Part shown: positions 1 through 5,173 of the stretch, piece after piece
Layout of the letters: the number at the start of each line of letters is the position of its first letter
How positions within the stretch are numbered: the stretch's first letter is position 1
Assembly (NCBI GenBank): GCA_030609975.1
Contig: JAUWSR010000136.1
Location: 1 to 9,451 of the forward strand
Direction of reading: 5' to 3'
Source: Acidobacteriota bacterium
GTDB lineage: Bacteria > Acidobacteriota > Aminicenantia > Aminicenantales > Aminicenantaceae
DNA length: 9,451 bases
Translations under genes and position numbers: made by a program
Notes under the pieces: generated by a model
Seen by the model: only the letters and a program-made list of their open reading frames with translations
Database searches by the model: none
What the model was told of the DNA's origin: nothing

Positions 1-390
1 CCTGTATTTACAGTGCTAAAAAAATATGGGGTGGGGCTGGTGCTATCCCAATGGACCTGGCTGCCCTCCTTACGAACTCAGTTTCAAAAGTCAGGGATTA
101 TGGTGTCTGGAGAGGGTTCTCTGGCGATTCGTTTGGTCACGCCACGTGGAAAAACCTATGACGAGACCTATGCCGCCGCCCATCCCTTCGATGTTATGGT
201 AGAGGGTATGCTGCACCCGAGTGTGGTAGAGGAAACCGTGGAGATCATTCGGGGTGTGGTGCAGCGTGGCAGCCGGCTCTACCTGTTCATCAACAACCGG
301 GCCGGGGGAAACGCACCCCATATCGCCCAAAATATCGCTCAGCGTTTTACGAATCGTTCCCATTCGAACAGTTCCGGCTTCCACTCATAG
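1..390 (+). CDS. DUF72 (YecE-like) family protein, C-terminal part
   Basis: The frame is open through the left edge, so only the C-terminal ~129 residues are present. The stretch around LVLSQWTWLP, followed by an AIRLVTPRG strand and then LYLFINNRAGGNAP near the end, matches the layout of the C-terminal half of DUF72 proteins: a TIM-barrel-like family of unknown biochemical role whose last conserved block is a hydrophobic strand followed by FNN-x-x-x-G-x-A. Identification rests on that pattern only. The final ~14 residues after IAQRF are Ser/Arg/His-rich and look unconserved. They coincide with the 52-bp overlap with the convergent racemase-like gene, so the original stop may have been lost and the frame run on into its neighbour. 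The gene seems unrelated to the radical SAM cluster and is probably flanking chromosome. Confidence 0.62.
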   Translation, partial: PVFTVLKKYGVGLVLSQWTWLPSLRTQFQKSGIMVSGEGSLAIRLVTPRGKTYDETYAAAHPFDVMVEGMLHPSVVEETVEIIRGVVQRGSRLYLFINNRAGGNAPHIAQNIAQRFTNRSHSNSSGFHS

Positions 391-1367
391 TCCCGGAGCG
401 CCTGTGCCGTCTGGGGGGATGTTCTCTCTAAGAAACTGCCGATCGATTCGATCTGCTCGCTATCAAGTTTGATCATGGAGACCACTTTGATGCTCACCGT
501 GGTCTCGTCATAACGACTTTGCTGCTCAGGGGGAAAGAGAAAGTCGCTCATCCGGCCGTTGGGATTTAGAATAACGAGGGGTTCAATTCCCAGGCCGAGG
601 AAGGCCTCGCGCCAGAGATTCTCCGAATATCCGTAATGTGTACAGTTGAAGCTCACGAGGATTTCTTGTGGGAGAGGGAGCCGATCTAAAGCTTCATCCA
701 CATAAGCCTGGATCAGCATCTCGGTCTCGTCGCTGTCATATCCGCGTTCGATATACGCTACCAGGTCTGGACAGGCCTGAGTTAGGATCCTTTCCCTTAG
801 AAAGCCCTTTTCCACGAGCTGACGTTTGTGCACAGCTTCCTCGACCGTGGTCTGAGTGGCGAAGAGGATCACAATGGACTCCGGATACGCTTTGAGGTTC
901 TGGGCGATCAGATCTACCCCGGCTGATACGATTCCGACAACCGGGATCTGGGTATGATGGGAAAATTCTGAATCCGGATAAAGCACTGAAAGGGTGTTGC
1001 AGCCGATCAGGACGAGGTCTGGTTCATAATCTTTCTCCAGACCGGAGAGGGCACTGTCTAGGACTTTCAGTTTTTCTTCTCGGGTTTTGAGGCTGTTGTA
1101 GCCTCCTTTAGTGGAAAAAAGAGCATTGTAGAAAAGGATGTGGACATTCTGAAAAATCTTGCTGGTTTTTATCCGTTCCAGTACGTCGGCTGTGATGGCC
1201 AATCCTCCTAGGCCGGAGTCAATGACGGCTATGGTGATGTCGCTCCGATCGAACAGATCACTTGTTTGGTTTTGGCGAGCGAATGTCTGACGTTCCGTGC
1301 AGGCTGCAGTCACAAGCACAAAAATGAAGATAAAAACCAGTGATGGGATGAGATGCTTCAATTTCAC
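339..1367 (-). CDS. Glutamate/aspartate racemase-family lipoprotein
   Basis: From a GTG start at 1367 the product is 342 residues. It begins with a Lys-rich n-region, a strongly hydrophobic core and a lipobox-like VTAAC with Cys23, so it is predicted to be exported and lipid-anchored. The mature part has the Asp/Glu racemase signatures: IDSGLGG (Asp50-Ser51), GCNT with Cys123, a central ACPDLVAYIERG block, and NCTHYG with Cys242-His244. Both catalytic cysteines of MurI-type enzymes are therefore present, so a cofactor-independent racemase activity is plausible, although the substrate cannot be read from sequence. The frame extends upstream to an ATG at 1457 (372 residues), but that would put a 30-residue tail before the signal peptide, and the best promoter lies inside that extension. 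Weak point: the nearest AGGA-like ribosome site is about 14 nt from the GTG. MurI is normally cytoplasmic, so this is a specialised homologue rather than the housekeeping enzyme. It is transcribed away from the main cluster. Confidence 0.85.
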   Translation of the reverse strand: MKLKHLIPSLVFIFIFVLVTAACTERQTFARQNQTSDLFDRSDITIAVIDSGLGGLAITADVLERIKTSKIFQNVHILFYNALFSTKGGYNSLKTREEKLKVLDSALSGLEKDYEPDLVLIGCNTLSVLYPDSEFSHHTQIPVVGIVSAGVDLIAQNLKAYPESIVILFATQTTVEEAVHKRQLVEKGFLRERILTQACPDLVAYIERGYDSDETEMLIQAYVDEALDRLPLPQEILVSFNCTHYGYSENLWREAFLGLGIEPLVILNPNGRMSDFLFPPEQQSRYDETTVSIKVVSMIKLDSEQIESIGSFLERTSPQTAQALRDYEWKPELFEWERFVKR

Positions 1368-1407
1368 TTTTTTGACGTCCGCTTCCTGTAAATTTTCTGA
1401 GTAAGCG

Positions 1408-1436
1408 ACTATATCACCCCTGTTGAAGGTTGTCAA
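1408..1436 (-). promoter_or_regulatory. Sigma70-like promoter of the racemase-like lipoprotein gene
   Basis: Read on the minus strand, TTGACA (1436-1431) is followed after exactly 17 nt by TATAGT (1413-1408), 11 of 12 consensus positions at the ideal spacing. Transcription would begin near 1401, about 34 nt before the GTG at 1367. It would exclude the ATG at 1457 from the transcript, which is the main reason for choosing the shorter protein. The same two hexamers at the same spacing occur before the first radical SAM gene (5105-5133). Confidence 0.72.
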
Positions 1437-1439
1437 CAG
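1420..1439. repeat. Inverted repeat overlapping the -35 box, candidate operator
   Basis: CTGTTGA (1420-1426) and TCAACAG (1433-1439) form a perfect 7-bp inverted repeat with a 6-bp spacer. It covers the whole -35 hexamer of the minus-strand promoter. A repressor bound here would block RNA polymerase. No regulator gene is visible in the window, so the operator role is inferred from position alone. Confidence 0.4.
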
Positions 1440-1473
1440 ACGGCCGGCAGTCGGCATGTAACCTTTTCTGTAG

Positions 1474-1504
1474 CCTCGTCGTTCTTAAAAGAGGACGAAC
1501 GAGG
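1474..1504. repeat. Imperfect palindrome in the divergent intergenic region
   Basis: The arms starting CCTCGT (1474) and ending ACGAGG (1504) pair for 6 bp, then about 6 more pairs after a single-base bulge (including one G-U), around a short A/T-rich loop. It lies 22 bp before the ATG of the hypothetical gene at 1526, and a TATAAA (1506-1511) sits right after it. It could be a protein-binding site or part of a 5' leader hairpin. It is not followed by a T-run on either strand, so a terminator is unlikely. Confidence 0.3.
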
Positions 1505-1525
1505 GTATAAACAAAGGGCAGGTTC

Positions 1526-2128
1526 ATGAAAAAATCAATGATTGTTTTAATTGCGGGTGTCTTGTTTTACGGCTGGGGCATTATCCTTTCAGGGGAGCAG
1601 GAAAACAGGCTGATACCCGAAGACATCCTGGAATTCTACCGGAACTACAACTATGTATGTGCTTTCACCACTCCGTCAGAACGGATGCGAATGGCGGCAT
1701 GTCTGGATGATGGTGTCCTTCCTGCGGAGATGGATAGCCGGCGATATCACGAGATATTTTCACGCATGAAGCGGGTGATCGCTCAAGTCCTTATCATAGA
1801 CCCGGAAATGGTCCTCCCGCATGGTGTTGGGAAAAACCTGCAAAAAGTGGTTTTTCGCCAAGAACTGTTTGAGGTGCGGGCTTTTCGCAGGAACAATGGC
1901 GAAGCCGGAATCGATGTTTTTGCCTATGCCTTGGAACCGGAAATGGCGCTGCGCTATATCTCAGAATTTGAGGACAATCAAGGCGATTCCAGCAAGATCA
2001 CAACCGAAGCCGAGATCTTACAAGAGGCACGTTCTCGGATCGTGCAGAGAAGAGAAACGCACAACTGGAATTATAGAAACGGCCGCTGGATGAAAAGTTT
2101 TAGCAGTTACGTATTTTTAAAAAAATAG
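1526..2128 (+). CDS. Hypothetical protein with N-terminal signal or anchor sequence
   Basis: A 200-residue product that I do not recognise. Residues 1-3 are basic (MKK), residues 5-21 are hydrophobic (IVLIAGVLFYGWGIILS) and the chain then becomes polar, so it is predicted to be secreted or anchored by one N-terminal helix. There is no lipobox. The rest is a mixed alpha/beta chain rich in Arg and Glu. It ends in a Gln/Glu/Arg-rich probable helix followed by an aromatic-rich strand-like tail (NWNYRNGRWMKSF). The pattern of small-domain strands ending in a W-x-x-x-x-x-W tail recalls NTF2-like folds, but that is only an impression. It is divergent from the racemase-like lipoprotein across a ~160-bp region, and both are predicted to be exported. 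A GGGCAGG purine stretch precedes the ATG. It ends 192 bp before the nucleotidyltransferase. Confidence 0.7.
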   Translation: MKKSMIVLIAGVLFYGWGIILSGEQENRLIPEDILEFYRNYNYVCAFTTPSERMRMAACLDDGVLPAEMDSRRYHEIFSRMKRVIAQVLIIDPEMVLPHGVGKNLQKVVFRQELFEVRAFRRNNGEAGIDVFAYALEPEMALRYISEFEDNQGDSSKITTEAEILQEARSRIVQRRETHNWNYRNGRWMKSFSSYVFLKK

Positions 2129-2191
2129 ACCTCTGAGATAGGTTCTTTTTGCCTTCGGATTCATCCCAATTTTTTGACTAGGATCAGATAT

Positions 2192-2278
2192 GTGGCCAAG
2201 AAAACCGTCATGAAGGCCGAACGGGCATGGTTCCTCGTCCGTAAGGGAGAGGAGAGTGAGGCCGTATTTGCAATTTGA
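2192..2278 (+). CDS. Possible 28-residue small ORF before the cluster
   Basis: A GTG at 2192, 8 nt after an AGGA (2180-2183), opens a 28-codon frame ending in TGA at 2276-2278. The peptide starts MAKKTVMKAERAW and ends GEESEAVFAI: Lys/Glu-rich with no Cys, no Gly-Gly pair and no repeated core. It lies immediately upstream of the candidate promoter and would not be on the same transcript as the cluster if that promoter is used. It is in the same frame as the preceding hypothetical gene, whose TAG stop is followed by an open stretch of about 50 codons. It may be a chance frame, a decayed 3' extension, or a small peptide gene; chance is the most likely. Confidence 0.15.
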   Translation: MAKKTVMKAERAWFLVRKGEESEAVFAI

Positions 2279-2296
2279 AGGGGCTTTGTATATATA
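2268..2296 (+). promoter_or_regulatory. Candidate promoter for the nucleotidyltransferase-ABC transcription unit
   Basis: TTGCAA (2268-2273) and TATATG (2291-2296) are 17 bp apart, within a run of alternating TATATATA (2289-2295). Each hexamer matches the sigma70 consensus at about four of six positions. A start point near 2303 would leave a leader of roughly 18 nt before the ATG at 2321, enough for the GGAG ribosome site there. Confidence 0.42.
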
Positions 2297-2311
2297 TGTG
2301 TGGACATTTTT

Positions 2312-2320
2312 GGAGAGAGA
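2312..2320 (+). promoter_or_regulatory. Ribosome binding site fixing the start at 2321
   Basis: GGAG (2312-2315) lies 5 nt from the ATG at 2321. The alternative in-frame GTG at 2300 has no purine-rich site in front of it and falls at or before the likely transcription start, so the ATG is preferred. Confidence 0.65.
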
Positions 2321-3484
2321 ATGAATTCCCTTTTGATTCACAGCGCCCGTTTAGCTCCCACTTCTCTAGACCTCTCTATTATTGAGGAAGCGCTGACCAC
2401 CAAATTGGATTGGGATGTCCTCTTAAAACGAGCCGGAGAGGAAGGAGTGGCCCCCCTTCTGTACCAGAACCTCAAGGTCTATTCCGAACGCGTGCCAGAC
2501 TCGCAATGGGAACGTCTAAAAAGGATCTATGTGCGGAATACGGCACGCAATCTCTATATTTATAAAAAGATCCTCCCCCTGTTGGAAACCTTGTCAAAAC
2601 AAGATGTGCGCGTGGCGATCACTCGCGGTGCACGTCTCTCGGAGACGGTTTATCGGGATTGGGGCCTCCGCTATTATGTGGATGTCGATTTTATGGCGCA
2701 TCCCGCTGATACAGCTCAACTTGTGGATATCCTAAAAACCCTGGGTTATTGGCAGGACTCTCATACCAGCCGGTTTCCCAAGCAGAAACAGTCTCAGCTG
2801 CACTGGACCATCGAGTCCGGATTTCAGAAGGATGGTGTGTTCCTGGATTTCCATTTCAACTATCCCGGTGTCGAGATCCCCTTGGACGCTTTTCCGGAGA
2901 TCTGGGAATCAAGCCTGTCCATGCAGATCTTTGACACCGAAGTACGGATATTCTCTCCGGAATACGAACTGTGCATCCTATGCCTGCATGCACAGAAACA
3001 CTGTTATCAGCGTATAATCTGGCTGACGGATATCGCTGAGCTAGCCCAGGATGAAGAGCTGGATTGGGATAAGGTGTTTGCTATCTGCCAAGATCAGGAC
3101 ATCTCGGCTCCGGTTTATTATGCTCTGTTCCTGGTGAATCAATTCTGGCCGGAAAGTATCGCTCCGCCTGTCCTGGAACAGTTGAATCCGGGCAGGACTG
3201 CCCGCAGGATCCTGCATGCGGCCTGGCCGGACAAAAAAGTTATCTCTCGTGAACTGAAGGAGGAGATACCGGGCCATGCAGCGGTGTTATTCCTCTTTTT
3301 TTCTGGTAAACGGTTGGGATTGAAACTTAAAACTCTGTTTGCCACCACGTTCCCTCCGCAGGCTTATGTGTCATATTTCTACCAAATCCCAGTGAATTCG
3401 ATTAAAATGGTATCTCACTACGCCTGGCGGGTATGGCGGCCTTTTTCTTTGTTGGCCCGGATGTTACGAAAGAATAATGGATAA
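2321..3484 (+). CDS. NTP_transf_5-type nucleotidyltransferase family protein
   Basis: A 387-residue protein matching the uncharacterised nucleotidyltransferase family of Pfam NTP_transf_5 in motif order. There is an N-terminal helical part with LDWDVLLKRAGEEGVAPLLY (residues 29-48), then TRGARLSETVY (101-111), then GLRYYVDVDF (115-124), where Asp121 and Asp123 form the metal-binding D-x-D. A DFHFNYPG strand further on would supply a third acidic residue. Family members usually have Lys-Gly in the second motif; here it is Arg102-Gly103. The family belongs to the DNA polymerase beta-like nucleotidyltransferase fold and recurs in peptide and polysaccharide biosynthesis clusters. Its substrate is unknown. 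The last 8 bp overlap the start of the ABC ATPase gene, indicating translational coupling. It would act in the cytoplasm, possibly adding a nucleotide to the cluster's product or a carrier; this is inference. Confidence 0.8.
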   Translation: MNSLLIHSARLAPTSLDLSIIEEALTTKLDWDVLLKRAGEEGVAPLLYQNLKVYSERVPDSQWERLKRIYVRNTARNLYIYKKILPLLETLSKQDVRVAITRGARLSETVYRDWGLRYYVDVDFMAHPADTAQLVDILKTLGYWQDSHTSRFPKQKQSQLHWTIESGFQKDGVFLDFHFNYPGVEIPLDAFPEIWESSLSMQIFDTEVRIFSPEYELCILCLHAQKHCYQRIIWLTDIAELAQDEELDWDKVFAICQDQDISAPVYYALFLVNQFWPESIAPPVLEQLNPGRTARRILHAAWPDKKVISRELKEEIPGHAAVLFLFFSGKRLGLKLKTLFATTFPPQAYVSYFYQIPVNSIKMVSHYAWRVWRPFSLLARMLRKNNG

Positions 3485-4271
3485 AAACAAAGCGGTAATT
3501 ACAGAAGGGTTGGTAAAACACTACCCTGTTATCAAAGGTTATCGTGAACTTTTGCTGCATCCGGTTAGCAAAAAACAGACCACGGCCTTGGCTGGGGTCG
3601 ATCTTGAAGTCAATAAAGGTGAATGCTTCTGCCTGCTGGGGCCTAATGGGGCGGGCAAGACCACGCTGATCAAAGTTTTTTCCACCTTGGTACTGCCCAA
3701 TGAGGGGAAGGCCTTTGTTAACGGCCTCGACGTTGAAAAGGATTCAAAAAAGATCAGAGGGTCGATCGGATTCGCTATAAGTGAAGAACGAAGCTTTTAT
3801 TGGCGGCTTACCGGCCGGCAAAATCTCGAATTTTACGCTGCTCTCAACAACATCCCCCGCTCGCAAAGGAAAACCAAAGTGGACGAAGTCCTGGCCTTGA
3901 CCCAACTCGAGGAGGCTGTCAATCTGCGTTATAATACCTACTCGACCGGCATGCGCCAGATGTTGGCATTTGCACGGGCGTTGCTCATAGATTCTCAGAT
4001 CATTTTTGTGGATGAACCCACACGCAGCCTGGACCCTCAGGCGGCCCTGCGCGTTCGTAGGTTTTTAAAGGAGGAATTGGTATCCAAACAAGGGCGGACG
4101 GTGTTTTGGGCAACCCATAATCTAGACGAAGCCCAGCAGTATGGCGATAGGATCGCCATTATCGCCAAGGGAAAAATAAGAGTCATCGGGACCGTTGACC
4201 GGCTGACAGACGGAGGCGAGATCTCCCTGCAAGAGGTCTATGCTGCAGCTATGAAGAAGGGCTCTGTGTAG
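3477..4271 (+). CDS. ABC transporter ATP-binding protein (ABC-2 exporter type)
   Basis: A 264-residue ATPase with a complete set of nucleotide-binding motifs: Walker A GPNGAGKTT (residues 55-63), signature YSTGMRQ, Walker B IIFVDEPT, D-loop RSLDP and the switch histidine in ATHNLDEA. The signature is STGMR rather than LSGGQ, as is common in the DrrA/NodI-like branch that pairs with ABC-2 permeases. Where many members have a Q-loop glutamine, this one has a SEERSFYW stretch, a variant seen in part of this branch. About 20 residues precede the usual start of the domain (YPVIKGYRELLLHP) and probably contact the permease. The start overlaps the nucleotidyltransferase stop by 8 bp and the permease follows 15 bp downstream. 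Role: powering export of the cluster product from the cytoplasm. Confidence 0.94.
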   Translation: MDKNKAVITEGLVKHYPVIKGYRELLLHPVSKKQTTALAGVDLEVNKGECFCLLGPNGAGKTTLIKVFSTLVLPNEGKAFVNGLDVEKDSKKIRGSIGFAISEERSFYWRLTGRQNLEFYAALNNIPRSQRKTKVDEVLALTQLEEAVNLRYNTYSTGMRQMLAFARALLIDSQIIFVDEPTRSLDPQAALRVRRFLKEELVSKQGRTVFWATHNLDEAQQYGDRIAIIAKGKIRVIGTVDRLTDGGEISLQEVYAAAMKKGSV

Positions 4272-4286
4272 TTTAGAAAAAGCGAC

Positions 4287-5096
4287 ATGTTTTTATACAA
4301 ACTTTACTCGTTTTTAAAACGCGATGTGCTGAATGCCGCCTCCTACAAATTTGCCTTTGTCTCTTCATTTGTGGGGATCTTCCTCACTTCGGCCACTTTT
4401 TACTTCATTGCCAAGCTGCTTTCGGGAAGTCAATCTGAAGCATTGTCTCCCTATGGAGGCGATTACTTTTCCTTTGTCATTGTGGGGGTTGCTTTTTCCG
4501 GACTGCTGGGGATCCTTCAGGAGGGGCTGCCCGGTATTATCCGGAGTGCCCAGATGACCGGGATTTTAGAGTCTCTGTTGGTAACTCAAACCAATATTCC
4601 GACTATTCTAGTGGGATCGTCACTCTATACTCTGGCTTTCTCTTCAGTACGCACTTTTTTCCATCTGTTGCTGGCCGTCGCCGTGTTTGGGATGCAGCTG
4701 GGAGATATCAACTGGCTGGGGAGCCTGCTTGTCTTCCTCTTGACTGCCTTGTGCTTCCTGAGCATCGGCATCCTTTCCGCCAGCTTCATCATGGTGTACA
4801 AGGTGGGCAATCCTTTCGGCTGGCTCTTCGGGAGTGTTTCCGGACTCCTGGGGGGGGTATTTTTCCCTATTGCTGTGCTTCCTCCCTGGATCAAATGGTT
4901 ATCATATGCCTTGCCGATCACCTATTCTCTAGAGGGAATGCGGCAGAGCCTACTGACCTCTGCCACCCTGGCAGAGATCATGCCCAATATCGCAGCTTTA
5001 GCGGGCTTCGGCATCCTGCTTTTCCCCATCAGTCTGGTGATCTTTCGCTGGGCTGTCGTTAAAGCCAAGCGTGACGGCTCTCTCACACACTATTGA
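4287..5096 (+). CDS. ABC-2 family transporter permease
   Basis: A 269-residue integral membrane protein with about six hydrophobic segments, near residues 20-43, 58-78, 107-135, 143-168, 175-198 and 235-258. The PYGGDYFSFVIVGVAFSG region and the late YALPITYSLEGMRQSLL motif are characteristic of ABC-2 permeases of the NodJ/DrrB type, which handle drugs, lipids, polysaccharides or peptides. It forms the exporter with the ATPase encoded 15 bp upstream. Its own ribosome site is weak (AAAAAGCGAC before the ATG), suggesting coupled translation. A run of eight G residues lies inside the gene at 4850-4857. The protein has no peptidase domain, so if the cargo is a peptide its leader must be removed elsewhere; the S26 protein encoded downstream is a candidate. 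Confidence 0.92.
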   Translation: MFLYKLYSFLKRDVLNAASYKFAFVSSFVGIFLTSATFYFIAKLLSGSQSEALSPYGGDYFSFVIVGVAFSGLLGILQEGLPGIIRSAQMTGILESLLVTQTNIPTILVGSSLYTLAFSSVRTFFHLLLAVAVFGMQLGDINWLGSLLVFLLTALCFLSIGILSASFIMVYKVGNPFGWLFGSVSGLLGGVFFPIAVLPPWIKWLSYALPITYSLEGMRQSLLTSATLAEIMPNIAALAGFGILLFPISLVIFRWAVVKAKRDGSLTHY

Positions 5097-5104
5097 TCCT
5101 CGCC

Positions 5105-5133
5105 TTGACAGCCTAAAGAGCTATCTTTATAGT
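5105..5133 (+). promoter_or_regulatory. Near-consensus sigma70 promoter before the radical SAM genes
   Basis: A perfect TTGACA (5105-5110) and TATAGT (5128-5133) are separated by 17 bp. Transcription would begin about 5140, giving a leader of roughly 34 nt before the ATG at 5174 that contains an AGGA site. It lies in the 77-bp gap after the permease, the largest gap in the core cluster, so the radical SAM half can probably be expressed separately from the nucleotidyltransferase-ABC half. No terminator is seen in the gap, so readthrough from upstream is also likely. Confidence 0.72.
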
Positions 5134-5173
5134 AGGGAGTCTTTCTTGAGGAAAAGGAAAATAGGATAATTTC

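Noticed and set aside
339..1367. Housekeeping glutamate racemase murI
   Set aside because: The lipoprotein signal peptide and long divergent sequence do not fit a cytoplasmic cell-wall precursor enzyme, so no gene symbol is given.
1474..1504. Rho-independent terminator
   Set aside because: The palindrome has no T-run on either side, and it lies between two divergent gene starts where no transcript is expected to end.
2126..2278. Amber (TAG) readthrough joining the hypothetical protein to the following 50 open codons
   Set aside because: No recoding element or pyrrolysine context is visible, and 50 open codons can occur by chance.
2300..2320. GTG at 2300 as the start of the nucleotidyltransferase
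   Set aside because: It has no ribosome site and lies at the predicted transcription start, whereas the ATG at 2321 has GGAG 5 nt upstream.
5097..5173. Terminator after the permease
   Set aside because: No GC-rich hairpin followed by T residues could be found, so a clean break between the two halves of the cluster cannot be claimed.
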